From positions 1 to 13,500 of the forward strand of contig JAPFFX010000193.1 in NCBI GenBank assembly GCA_026645375.1: DNA of 13,500 bases, written 5' to 3'. The translations under genes were made by a program, and so were the position numbers. The notes beneath the pieces were generated by a model that was given only the letters and a program-made list of their open reading frames with translations, ran no database searches and was not told the DNA's origin. This document shows, piece by piece, positions 6,277 through 13,500 of this stretch. Position 1 is the first letter of the stretch; every line of letters begins with the position of its first letter. Source of the stretch: Citricoccus sp. WCRC_4. GTDB taxonomy: Bacteria > Actinomycetota > Actinomycetes > Actinomycetales > Micrococcaceae.

Positions 6277-9200
6277 ATGTCATCGTCGACTCCCCTGTGG
6301 ACCGATCAGCACGACTCCACCATCCCGGAGCGCCAGATCGACCCCGCCCCGCTGTTCGATGCCTACTTCGAGCACGTCTCCGAGGCGGACCAGGCTGAAC
6401 TTGACCCGAGGACCCGCCAGGCGCTGGTGACCACGCACGTGGAACTGGCCGCCGGCAAGGGACTGCAGGACGCGGTCGTGAAGGTGACGCCCCTGCGTCA
6501 GTACGCGCTCGTGCAGATCGTCCACGATGACATGTCCTACCTGGTCGACTCCGTCACCTCGGAGCTGACCCGTCAGGGCCACGCCATCCGCATCGTGGCC
6601 CATCCCACGGTCATCACCCACCGGGACCAGGAGACCGGACGGCTGCTCGCGGTGCACCGCGTCCCCACCCAGTCCGGCACCGCCAGCGGCGACACGACGG
6701 CGGCGCTCGCCGACCTCGGCCCGCTCATGGCCGGTGACGGCGCCCGGGCCGTCGTCGAGTCCTGGATCGGGATCCAGACCGTGGGACCGATGACCGAGGA
6801 CCAGGCGGCGGACCTCGAGCACGGTCTCGAGGAGGTGCTCGCGGACGTCCGGGCGGCCATCGCCGACACCGACCGCATGCGCTCGGCGGCCTTCACGGCG
6901 GCTCGCGCCCTGGCCCACGATGCCCCGCCGAGCGTTCAGGGCGTGCGCCAGAGCACCGAGCTGCTGAACTGGATGGAGGACGGCCACTTCACCTTCACCG
7001 GCTACCGCGAGTACCTGCTCCAGAACGGGGACAACGGGCAGGTGCTGGTCGCGCTGGAGGACACCGGCCTGGGGATCCTGCGCAACCGGCCCAGCGCGCC
7101 CCCGGCACCGCTGTCCATCGCCGGCCGCAACCAGATCGAGCGCCCCAACCCGCTGATCATCACCAAGGCCAACTCCCGCTCCCGCGTGCAACGGGCCGCC
7201 TACATGGACTACGTGGCCGTGAAGACCTACGGCAAGGACGGCCGGGTCACCGGTGAGCGGCGTTTCATCGGCCTCTGGGACCCGAAGGCGTACACGACCT
7301 CCGTGGAGGACATCCCGCTGATCCGGGACAAGGTGGCCGCGGTGCTGGCCCTGTCCGGGTTCCCGCGGGACTCGCACTCGGGCGCCGAGCTCCAGCAGAT
7401 CCTGGAGACCCACCCGCGTGACGAGCTGTTCCAGGTGGACGTGGAGGAACTGTGGGAGACCTGCCGGCAGATCCTGCAGCTGCAGGAACGGCGCCGGACC
7501 CGGTTGTTCCTGCGCCCGGACACGTACGGGCGGTTCATGAACGCCCTGGTGTTCCTGCCCCGTGACCGGTACAACACCGCCGTGCGCGGCCGGATCCAGG
7601 ACGTGCTGCTGGAGACGCTCGGAGGGGAGTCCCTCGACTTCCAGGTGCGGCTGACCGAGTCCGTGCTGGCCCGGCTCTACTTCCGCGTCCGGTTGCCGCG
7701 CGAGCGCGAGCGCAGTGAACCGGTGGATGCGAAGGAGCTGGAGCAGCGCCTGGTCGATGCGGTGCGCTCCTGGAAGGAGGGCGTGGACGAGAAGGCCATC
7801 GAGGCCTTCGGCGAGGACAGCGGCGTGGACACCGCCCGGCTCTGGGACGAGGCCTTCCCGCCCGCCTACCGGGTGGCCTACGAGATCGATGACGCCCTGG
7901 AGGACATCGGTCGCTTCTCGAGCCTGCCGGGGGACGGCGAACCGGTGGTGCACGTGGTGCCGGAGGACCGTGACGAGAGGTCACGCAAGGCCGAGGAGGA
8001 GGTCGAGGGCATCACCGTGGGCCGGATGAAGGTGTACTCCGACCGGCCCCGGACGCTCACGGAGGTGCTGCCGGTGCTGCAGAACCTCGGCCTGTCCGTG
8101 ATCGATGAGCGCCCCTTCGAGGTCGAACCGGCCGATGGGCGCAAGTTCTACCTCTACGACTTCGGGCTCGGCTACCCCGAGGGCACGGAGAACGAGGTGT
8201 CCGCCCGGTTGCTCGAGGACGCAGTGGTGGCCACGGCGACGGGGGCCGCCGAGTCCGACGCCCTGGACCGGCTGGTCCTGTTCCAGGAGCTGCCCAGCCG
8301 CACCGTCACCATGCTCCGGGCCTACGCCAAGTACCTGCGCCAGCTCGGGGTCCAGTACTCCCTGACCTTCATGGCCGACTCCCTGCTGACCCACCCGGAG
8401 ATGACGTCCCTGCTGGTGGAGTACTTCCACACGCGCTTCGACCCCTCGCTGCCCGCGGCCACGGACGACGACGGCGCCACCGCCGGCCCGGCCCGGCGCC
8501 AGGCCGTGGAGGACGTCCGCGAACGGGCCGAGAACGCCCTGGACGCCGTCTCGACGCTCGACGCCGAGCGCGTCCTGCAGGGCTTCCTCACCGTCATGCA
8601 GGCGACCCAGCGGACCAGTTTCTTCCAGGGGCATCGCCGGCTGAGCTTCAAGATCGCCACGGAGCAGATCCCGTTCGCACCCCAACCGCGGCCGGCCCGG
8701 GAGATCTGGGTGTACGCGCCCGGCGTCGAGGGCGTCCACCTGCGCTTCGGGCCGATCGCGCGCGGCGGGCTGCGCTGGTCCGACCGCCGGGAGGACTTCC
8801 GCACCGAGGTGCTCGGACTCGTGAAGGCCCAGCAGGTCAAGAACGCCGTGATCGTTCCCACCGGTGCCAAGGGCGGGTTCTACGCCAAGCGGCTGCCCGA
8901 CCCCGCCGCCGACCGCGGAGCCTGGATGGAGGCCGGGAAGGAGGCCTACCGGACCTTCATCCGCGCCCTGCTCGACATCACCGACCAGCAGGAGCGCTCC
9001 GGTGAGGGCACCGTGTTCACGGTGCGCGGGGACATCGTCCGCTACGACGGCGACGACGCCTACCTGGTGGTGGCCGCGGACAAGGGCACGGCGTCCTTCT
9101 CGGACACCGCCAACGAGATCTCGGCCGAATACGGGCACTGGCTCGGTGACGCCTTCGCCTCGGGCGGATCCGTGGGCTACGACCACAAGGCCATGGGCAT

Positions 9201-11175
9201 CACGGCCCGCGGTGCCTGGGAGTCGGTCAAGAGCCACTTCGCCTCGATCGGCCATGACACCCAGGCCCAGGACTTCACGGTGATCGGCATCGGGGACATG
9301 TCCGGTGACGTGTTCGGCAACGGCATGCTGCTGTCCGAGCACATCCGGCTCGTGGCCGCCTTCAACCACCTGCATGTCTTCCTGGACCCGGACCCGGACG
9401 CGGCGGCCTCCTTCGCCGAGCGCCTCCGGCTCTTCGAGCTGCCGCGCTCCTCCTGGTCCGACTACGACCGCTCCCTGATCAGTGAGGGAGGTGGTGTCTA
9501 CGACCGCACCGCCAAGTCCATCCCCGTCTCCGAGCAGGTGCGGGCCCGGCTGGCCCTGCCCGCGGACACCACCGAGCTCACGCCGGCGGAGCTGATCCAG
9601 GCCATCCTGAAGGCGCCGGTGGACCTGTTGTACAACGGCGGCATCGGCACCTACGTGAAGGCCGCGGACGAGGACCACGCTGACGTCGGGGACCGGGCCA
9701 ACAACGCGATCCGCATCAACGGTGCCGACCTCCGGGTCCGCGTCGTGGGCGAGGGCGGGAACCTGGGCTTCACCCAGCGGGGCCGGATCGAGGCCGCCCT
9801 GACGGGGGTCCAGATCAACACCGACGCCATCGACAACTCCGCCGGTGTGGACTGCTCCGATCACGAGGTGAACATCAAGATCCTCGTGGACCAGTTGGTC
9901 TCCACGGGAGCCCTCGAGGCGCAGGAGCGCGCCGGGTTGCTGGAGTCGATGACGGAGGAGGTCTCCCGCCTGGTGCTGCAGACCAACGTCGACCAGAACA
10001 GGCTGCTGCGCAACGACTCCCAGAAGGTCTCCGAGTGGCTGCCCAGCTTCGAGCGGCACATCCACTGGCTGGAGTCGCACGGGGACCTGGACCGGGCACT
10101 GGAGTTCCTGCCCGATGGCGCGGAACTCGAGCGGCGCCAGCAGGACGGGGCGTCCCTGACGACCCCGGAGCTGGCCGTGCTCGCGGCCTACGCCAAGACG
10201 AACCTCTCCGCCGTGCTGCTGGACTCCACACTGCCGGACGACCCCTGGTTCGACCGGACGCTGGACGCATACTTCCCGACGCAACTCCGGGAGCGGTTCG
10301 CCGACCAGATCCAGCAGCACCCGCTGCGCCGGGAGATCATCGCGACCGTGGTCGCGAACGACGTCGTCAACACCGGCGGCACCACGTTCGTGTTCCGCGC
10401 CATGGAGGAGACCGGTGCGGACGCCCCGGCCGTGGTGCACGCCTATGTCGCGATCAAGGAGATCTACGGCTTTGGGCCGTTCCTCGACGCGATCTCGGCG
10501 CTGCCGGCGTCCGTGTCCGGGGAGGCCAAGGGGCGCGTCTACCTCGACGCCCGACGCGTGCTGGACCGTGCCGTTCGCTGGTTCGTCAACCACCGCACGC
10601 GCTCCGGCGCCGGCATCAGTTCGGGGGTGGAGTACTTCCGGGACGACGTCCAGGCACTGGCGGCGGACCTGCCGCAGATCCTCCAGGGCCAGGACGCCGA
10701 GCGCTACGAGCAGTGGCGTGACGAGGCCCTCGAGATGGGCCTGCCGGAGGACCTGTCCAGTCGACGGGCCTACCAGTTCGAGTCCTACGGGTTGCTGGAC
10801 GTGGTGCACCTGGCGCGGAAGACCGGGCGTGACCCGCGCTCCGTGGCCGAGGTCTACTACCGCCTCTACGACTGGTTCGATGTCGATCCGGTGCTGAACC
10901 GCATCACCGGCCTGCCCCGTGACGGGCGGTGGCGTGCGCTGGCCCGGGCTGCGCTGCGCGACGACCTGTACGGCCTGCTGGTCAGCTTCTGCTCCGACAT
11001 CCTGGACGGCAGGGGGGCCACCGTCGACGAACTCGTGTCCCAGTGGGCCGAGGACCGCTCGACCGGCCTCAAGCGGGCCGAGGGCTTCCTGGACGAGATC
11101 CGGGAGTCCGGCACCGATGACCTGGCCTCGCTGTCCGTGGCGCTGCGCCAGCTGCGCGCCGTGACGGCCCAGTAA
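6277..11175 (+). CDS. gdh: NAD-dependent glutamate dehydrogenase, large (about 180 kDa) class
   Basis: Catalyses oxidative deamination of L-glutamate to 2-oxoglutarate and ammonium with NAD+, linking amino-acid use to the TCA cycle in the cytoplasm. The 1632 residues match the 1600-residue bacterial class (M. tuberculosis Rv2476c is 1624). The N-terminal half carries ACT-like regulatory domains of the family (e.g. LVQIVHDDMSYLVDSV; MEDGHFTFTGYREY). The catalytic core has RGGLRWSDRREDFRTEVLGL from residue 829, KAQQVKNAVIVPTGAKGGF at 850-868 with the conserved lysines, and the dinucleotide-binding segment IGIGDMSGDVFGNGM at 1003-1017. Further conserved blocks are YNGGIGTYVKA and VVGEGGNLGFTQRGRIE. 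A long helical C-terminal region follows. The ATG has a good Shine-Dalgarno and its own predicted promoter. No frameshift or missing motif is seen. The 3' end lies seven bases before the kinase gene. In mycobacteria this enzyme is controlled by the FHA protein GarA, which is not in this window. Confidence -1.
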   Translation: MSSSTPLWTDQHDSTIPERQIDPAPLFDAYFEHVSEADQAELDPRTRQALVTTHVELAAGKGLQDAVVKVTPLRQYALVQIVHDDMSYLVDSVTSELTRQGHAIRIVAHPTVITHRDQETGRLLAVHRVPTQSGTASGDTTAALADLGPLMAGDGARAVVESWIGIQTVGPMTEDQAADLEHGLEEVLADVRAAIADTDRMRSAAFTAARALAHDAPPSVQGVRQSTELLNWMEDGHFTFTGYREYLLQNGDNGQVLVALEDTGLGILRNRPSAPPAPLSIAGRNQIERPNPLIITKANSRSRVQRAAYMDYVAVKTYGKDGRVTGERRFIGLWDPKAYTTSVEDIPLIRDKVAAVLALSGFPRDSHSGAELQQILETHPRDELFQVDVEELWETCRQILQLQERRRTRLFLRPDTYGRFMNALVFLPRDRYNTAVRGRIQDVLLETLGGESLDFQVRLTESVLARLYFRVRLPRERERSEPVDAKELEQRLVDAVRSWKEGVDEKAIEAFGEDSGVDTARLWDEAFPPAYRVAYEIDDALEDIGRFSSLPGDGEPVVHVVPEDRDERSRKAEEEVEGITVGRMKVYSDRPRTLTEVLPVLQNLGLSVIDERPFEVEPADGRKFYLYDFGLGYPEGTENEVSARLLEDAVVATATGAAESDALDRLVLFQELPSRTVTMLRAYAKYLRQLGVQYSLTFMADSLLTHPEMTSLLVEYFHTRFDPSLPAATDDDGATAGPARRQAVEDVRERAENALDAVSTLDAERVLQGFLTVMQATQRTSFFQGHRRLSFKIATEQIPFAPQPRPAREIWVYAPGVEGVHLRFGPIARGGLRWSDRREDFRTEVLGLVKAQQVKNAVIVPTGAKGGFYAKRLPDPAADRGAWMEAGKEAYRTFIRALLDITDQQERSGEGTVFTVRGDIVRYDGDDAYLVVAADKGTASFSDTANEISAEYGHWLGDAFASGGSVGYDHKAMGITARGAWESVKSHFASIGHDTQAQDFTVIGIGDMSGDVFGNGMLLSEHIRLVAAFNHLHVFLDPDPDAAASFAERLRLFELPRSSWSDYDRSLISEGGGVYDRTAKSIPVSEQVRARLALPADTTELTPAELIQAILKAPVDLLYNGGIGTYVKAADEDHADVGDRANNAIRINGADLRVRVVGEGGNLGFTQRGRIEAALTGVQINTDAIDNSAGVDCSDHEVNIKILVDQLVSTGALEAQERAGLLESMTEEVSRLVLQTNVDQNRLLRNDSQKVSEWLPSFERHIHWLESHGDLDRALEFLPDGAELERRQQDGASLTTPELAVLAAYAKTNLSAVLLDSTLPDDPWFDRTLDAYFPTQLRERFADQIQQHPLRREIIATVVANDVVNTGGTTFVFRAMEETGADAPAVVHAYVAIKEIYGFGPFLDAISALPASVSGEAKGRVYLDARRVLDRAVRWFVNHRTRSGAGISSGVEYFRDDVQALAADLPQILQGQDAERYEQWRDEALEMGLPEDLSSRRAYQFESYGLLDVVHLARKTGRDPRSVAEVYYRLYDWFDVDPVLNRITGLPRDGRWRALARAALRDDLYGLLVSFCSDILDGRGATVDELVSQWAEDRSTGLKRAEGFLDEIRESGTDDLASLSVALRQLRAVTAQ

Positions 11176-11182
11176 GACTCCG

Positions 11183-12730
11183 ATGTCCCTGCTGACCGCA
11201 CCGCTCGAGGACGATCCGGACCTCCAGGACGGAGACGTCGACTGGCTGCACGCCGTGGTCGGCGACTGGCAGTTGCTGGCGGACCTGTCCTTCGGGGACC
11301 TGGTGCTCTGGTACCCGGTCGCCGGTCCGGAGGAGTCCGGCCGCGGTTTCGTCGCCCTGGCCCAGGCCCGGCCCTTCACCTCGCAGACCGCGCTGCACCG
11401 GGACATCATCGGCAGCAGGGTGCGCGCGGACCTGAGGTCCCTCGTGGACCACGCGTGGCGGACCGGTGAGCCGACGGTCACCGCGCCCTCGGCCTATGCG
11501 CCGGACAGCTCGATGCGGGTGACGGTGTGGCCCGTGGTGCGTGAGCGCAGGACCATCGGCGTGCTGACCGTGCACCAGAACCTGACCGGCCAGCGCACTC
11601 CCTCCCGGCTCGAGCTGGTCTACCGCGAGAGCGCCCATCGACTGCTGGAGATGGTGTCCCGGGGGCAGTGGCCGGATCCGGACGACCCGGTCGGTGGACC
11701 GCACCGCGGCTCGCCGCGCGTGGGGGACGGCCTGCTGATGCTGACCGCGGACGGCCGGGTGGACTTCGCCACGCCCAACGCCGTCTCGGCCTTCCGCCGG
11801 CTGGGGGAGACCGACCCCCTGGAGGGGAGGTCCCTGGCCCGGGTCGTCACCGACCTGCAGGACGAGCGCCGACCCGTGGACGAGTCCCTTCCCCTGGTCC
11901 TGACGGGGAAGGCGGCCGCCCGCGCGGAGTTGCAGGTCCGGGCGGTGAGCCTGACCCTGAGGACGGTGCCGCTGAGGGAGCAGGCCGAGCGCATCGGGGC
12001 GCTGGTCCTGCTGCGCGATGTCACGGAACTGCGCCGCCGTGAACAGCAGCTGGTGGGCAAGGACGCCACGATCCGGGAGATCCACCACCGGGTGAAGAAC
12101 AACCTGCAGACCGTCGGCTCGCTGTTGCGCATGCAGTCCCGCAGGATGACCTCACCCGAGGCGAAACGCGGTCTGGAACAGGCGATGCGCCGCGTGGACA
12201 CGATCGCGCTGGTGCATGAGACGCTCTCCCACGGCCTGGACGGGCAGGTGGACATGGATGCCCTGCTGGGCCGCCAGTTCCGCCTGGCCGTGGAGGTCGC
12301 CGGCGACGGCCGGCCCGTCACCACCGAGTACGCCGGCGGGTTCGGCCACCTGCCCAGCGACCTGGCCACGCCCCTGGCGCTGGTCATCAACGAGCTGGCC
12401 ACCAATGCGGTGGAGCACGGCACCCGGCCCGAGGGTGGACACGTGGGCCTGTCCGCCCGGCGCTCGCACGTGCCCGCGGGGGAGCGGCTGGAGGTGCGGC
12501 TGTGGGACAGCGGCGCGTCGGACCCGCACCCCGGGCCCGACGCCGGCCCGGAGCCTCACGCGACGCCCGTCGGGGCCGGCGTCGCACCGGAACCGGGACA
12601 GGATGCCGGGCTGGGGCTGCAGATCGTCCGGACCCTGGTGGCCGGGGACCTGCGCGGGACGATCGACTGGCGCCGGCGTCCGGACGGAGGCACGGAGGTC
12701 GTGATCCTGGCCCCGGTCCCGGAACGCTGA
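11183..12730 (+). CDS. pdtaS: Soluble PdtaS-type sensor histidine kinase
   Basis: 515 residues without membrane helices, close to the 501 of M. tuberculosis PdtaS (Rv3220c). The family's N-terminal sensor domain (starting VDWLHAVVGDWQLLADLSFGDLV) covers about 17-140, followed by a PAS domain at about 180-286 (DGLLMLTADGRVDFATPNAV, ending LVLLRDVTELRRREQQL). Then comes the HisKA_2 dimerisation/phosphoacceptor segment with HHRVKNNLQT (H302 the likely phosphorylated histidine), and an HATPase domain with N box N408 (NELATNAVEHG), WDSG and GLGLQIV (476-482). In M. tuberculosis PdtaS phosphorylates PdtaR, an ANTAR-type RNA-binding antiterminator; no PdtaR gene is here. The ATG follows the gdh stop by seven bases and has no clear Shine-Dalgarno, suggesting translational coupling. 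As in mycobacteria it is adjacent to whiB1. The ATP lid carries a Gly/Pro-rich insert (about 440-473), probably disordered. Confidence -1.
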   Translation: MSLLTAPLEDDPDLQDGDVDWLHAVVGDWQLLADLSFGDLVLWYPVAGPEESGRGFVALAQARPFTSQTALHRDIIGSRVRADLRSLVDHAWRTGEPTVTAPSAYAPDSSMRVTVWPVVRERRTIGVLTVHQNLTGQRTPSRLELVYRESAHRLLEMVSRGQWPDPDDPVGGPHRGSPRVGDGLLMLTADGRVDFATPNAVSAFRRLGETDPLEGRSLARVVTDLQDERRPVDESLPLVLTGKAAARAELQVRAVSLTLRTVPLREQAERIGALVLLRDVTELRRREQQLVGKDATIREIHHRVKNNLQTVGSLLRMQSRRMTSPEAKRGLEQAMRRVDTIALVHETLSHGLDGQVDMDALLGRQFRLAVEVAGDGRPVTTEYAGGFGHLPSDLATPLALVINELATNAVEHGTRPEGGHVGLSARRSHVPAGERLEVRLWDSGASDPHPGPDAGPEPHATPVGAGVAPEPGQDAGLGLQIVRTLVAGDLRGTIDWRRRPDGGTEVVILAPVPER

Positions 12731-12762
12731 AGCCCCGGCCTGCTGGGCAGGCCGGGGCTTCA
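12728..12762. terminator. Strong bidirectional terminator hairpin between pdtaS and whiB1
   Basis: A perfect 16-bp stem, TGAAGCCCCGGCCTGC (12728-12743) with GCAGGCCGGGGCTTCA (12747-12762), closed by a TGG loop. The kinase stop codon TGA is the first part of the stem. The plus-strand 3' flank has no T-run, which is usual for high-GC actinobacteria. Its position between convergent genes fits termination from both sides. CCCCTCAGGGG (12785-12795) is a second, minor hairpin nearer whiB1. Confidence -1.
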
Positions 12763-12810
12763 GGCGCCGGCTCGGGGCCGGTGACCCCTCAGGGGGATGT
12801 CGTTAGGGGC

Positions 12811-13059
12811 TCAGGAGGCCCGTCGGGCGCGGGCGGCGCGACGCTTCAGCGCCCGGCGCTCATCCTCGCTCATGCCGCCCCAGACCCCGGAGTCCTGGCC
12901 GGACTCGATGGCCCACTGCAGGCAGGTGTCGACTACTTCGCAGGTACGGCAGACCGCCTTGGCTTCCTCGATCTGGAGCAGTGCCGGTCCAGTGTTCCCC
13001 ACGGGGAAGAACAGTTCCGGGTCCTTGTCCAGGCACGCTGCCCGGCTACGCCAATCCAT
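12811..13059 (-). CDS. whiB1: WhiB1-type iron-sulfur transcription factor
   Basis: 82 residues. The four cluster-binding cysteines are at 9, 37, 40 and 46 (C-x27-C-x2-C-x5-C), the same positions I recall for M. tuberculosis WhiB1. The family turn GVWGGMSEDERRALKRR (58-74) and a basic C-terminal tail (ARARRAS) for DNA binding follow. Wbl proteins hold a [4Fe-4S] cluster that reacts with NO and bind region 4 of the housekeeping sigma factor; WhiB1 is essential in M. tuberculosis. The frame continues to a GTG at 13089, but the ATG at 13059 gives the conserved MDWR start and has GAGGAG (13076-13071) 11 bases ahead. Convergent with pdtaS as in mycobacteria. The upstream region is long and unusually structured, suggesting leader-level control. 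Confidence -1.
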   Translation of the reverse strand: MDWRSRAACLDKDPELFFPVGNTGPALLQIEEAKAVCRTCEVVDTCLQWAIESGQDSGVWGGMSEDERRALKRRAARARRAS

Positions 13060-13121
13060 GCTGATCGATACTCCTCTTCTGCCGGGCACACTGCGACCCG
13101 ACGCGTCCTACGTCTGTCGAA

Positions 13122-13137
13122 ACGGACGACTGTCCGT
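13122..13137. other. Small hairpin in the whiB1 leader
   Basis: ACGGAC (13122-13127) and GTCCGT (13132-13137) form a perfect 6-bp stem with a 4-base loop, about 63 bases upstream of the whiB1 ATG. If whiB1 is transcribed from upstream of 13140 this hairpin is in its leader RNA. Its role is unknown. Confidence -1.
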
Positions 13138-13171
13138 CGGCGGGGCTGGTCGTCGCCATCGGTACGACGGC

Positions 13172-13199
13172 AAAGAAAAAAGGGCCGTAGCAACGACCC
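13172..13199 (-). terminator. Intrinsic-terminator-like hairpin with T-tract upstream of whiB1
   Basis: Reading the minus strand, GGGTCG (13199-13194), loop TTGCTA and CGGCCC (13187-13182) give a 6-bp stem with one G-U pair, followed at once by TTTTTTCTTT (13181-13172). This is a textbook intrinsic terminator shape and the only such T-run in the window. It points towards whiB1, about 110 bp before its ATG. It either ends a minus-strand transcript coming from beyond the window or attenuates whiB1 itself. Confidence -1.
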
Positions 13200-13211
13200 C
13201 CGCTGAACTCG

Positions 13212-13246
13212 TGAAATATCTTTTCATGTACATTGCACGTAAACAA
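13212..13246. promoter_or_regulatory. AT-rich palindromic region upstream of whiB1
   Basis: Contains the inverted repeat TGAAA-TATCT-TTTCA (13212-13226) and the overlapping palindrome ATGTACAT (13226-13233). On the minus strand TTGTTT (13246-13241), a 17-bp spacer and AAAGAT (13223-13218) form a weak possible promoter. The AT-richness against a high-GC background suggests a control region, most likely for whiB1. No convincing CRP-type site (GTGA-N6-TCAC) is present. Confidence -1.
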
Positions 13247-13478
13247 GGGGTACGGCGGATTGGACTGCGGATATCCTGAGGTGTTGATCACAGGACGGGT
13301 CCCGACGGGGCCGACTATTCCGGCCCCTGCGCGGCACTGTCAAGGGTGGCGGGAACCATTCCCGGTCAGTGCGGGGGCGCCCCTCCACCGGCAGCGCCGA
13401 AGGCCCCGCCGGTACGGGGATGGGCAGTGGGCGGGATCAGGTCGAGGGCAGGCAGCGTCGGAAGGACGGCACGAGCAC
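13247..13478. other. Intergenic stretch without a supported gene
   Basis: No frame here shows convincing coding character with a start and Shine-Dalgarno. GGATATCC (13269-13276) and TGATCA (13285-13290) are short palindromes on the whiB1-upstream side. One minus-strand frame entering from the window edge stays open down to 13366. Its translation is unremarkable and its third-position GC is lower than in the real genes, so I do not call it. Confidence -1.
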
Positions 13479-13500
13479 GTGAGTACGCAGAGTCGACAGG
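13479..13500 (+). CDS. Possible start of a gene running out of the window
   Basis: A GTG at 13479 opens seven codons (MSTQSRQ) to the window edge. GAAGGA (13461-13466) lies 12 bases upstream, a rather long spacing. The frame is open, but the fragment is far too short to judge, and product and reality are unknown. Confidence -1.

Noticed and set aside
6280..7953. 557-codon minus-strand open frame opposite the gdh 5' half
   Set aside because: Same reason: low-complexity Gly/Val/Arg-rich translation in the shadow of a certain gene, with no Shine-Dalgarno-supported start.
7981..11481. 1166-codon minus-strand open frame opposite gdh
   Set aside because: The plus strand here encodes an intact glutamate dehydrogenase with all family motifs. 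Long antisense frames are a by-product of strong third-position GC bias, and the translation shows no recognisable domain.
12796..12801. Additional GATGTC between pdtaS and whiB1
   Set aside because: A single hexamer without phased neighbours, expected by chance, and lying between convergent 3' ends rather than in a promoter.
13279..13294. Possible CRP-type site (minus-strand TGTGA) upstream of whiB1
   Set aside because: The second half-site (expected TCACA) is not present at the correct spacing.
13366..13500. Minus-strand frame open from the window edge to 13366, possibly the C-terminus of a gene
   Set aside because: Third-position GC is lower than in the clear genes, composition is Pro/Ala/Gly-rich and no domain is recognisable. 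It cannot be judged without the flanking sequence, though it would explain the terminator-like hairpin at 13172-13199.

Overview
The window comes from a high-GC actinobacterium, most likely of the order Micrococcales (Micrococcaceae-like; genus uncertain). The evidence is the strong G/C bias at third codon positions, a WhiB1-class regulator, a 180-kDa-type NAD-glutamate dehydrogenase, a PdtaS-type kinase, an Rv3235-family protein next to secA, and TAGGCT-type -10 boxes. Several of these genes (secA1, Rv3235, pdtaS, whiB1) lie in the same general chromosomal neighbourhood in Mycobacterium tuberculosis, so this looks like ordinary core chromosome. I see no insertion sequence, phage gene, tRNA, rRNA or CRISPR array.

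Layout. 1-1224: 3' part of secA (+). 1243-2685: two minus-strand genes, an Rv3235-family protein and a membrane-anchored LysM protein. 2686-2977: an AT-rich divergent control region with a good minus-strand promoter and a 10-bp-phased degenerate repeat array of about 110 bp. 2978-3541: an unrecognised protein (+), apparently from a leaderless mRNA. 3523-3753: a small excisionase/BldC-like DNA-binding protein (-) whose 3' end overlaps the previous gene. 3962-6165: a two-gene unit (+) for a SAF-domain (CpaB-like) membrane protein and a CpaE/ParA-like ATPase with a degenerate Walker A. 6277-12730: NAD-glutamate dehydrogenase followed 7 bp later by a soluble PdtaS-like histidine kinase (+), ending in a 16-bp-stem terminator. 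12811-13059: whiB1 (-), convergent with the kinase. 13060-13500: a long upstream region with a terminator-like hairpin plus T-tract, small palindromes and possibly the start of another gene at the edge.

How the genes relate. SecA drives preprotein export and the LysM protein is likely an envelope protein. The SAF/CpaE-like pair resembles two parts of Tad/Flp pilus systems, but no other pilus gene is here. The glutamate dehydrogenase feeds carbon and nitrogen into central metabolism, and its spacing to the kinase suggests one transcript. WhiB1 is an Fe-S transcription factor.

The signal I consider most worth follow-up is the phased array at 2771-2881. T occurs at every tenth position eleven times in a row and TGTC recurs six times in one 10-bp phase, immediately upstream of the LysM gene promoter. 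A protein of the MerR/BldC-like HTH class is encoded about 0.8 kb away. A second candidate is the possible attenuator in the whiB1 leader. All regulatory readings are inferences from sequence alone.
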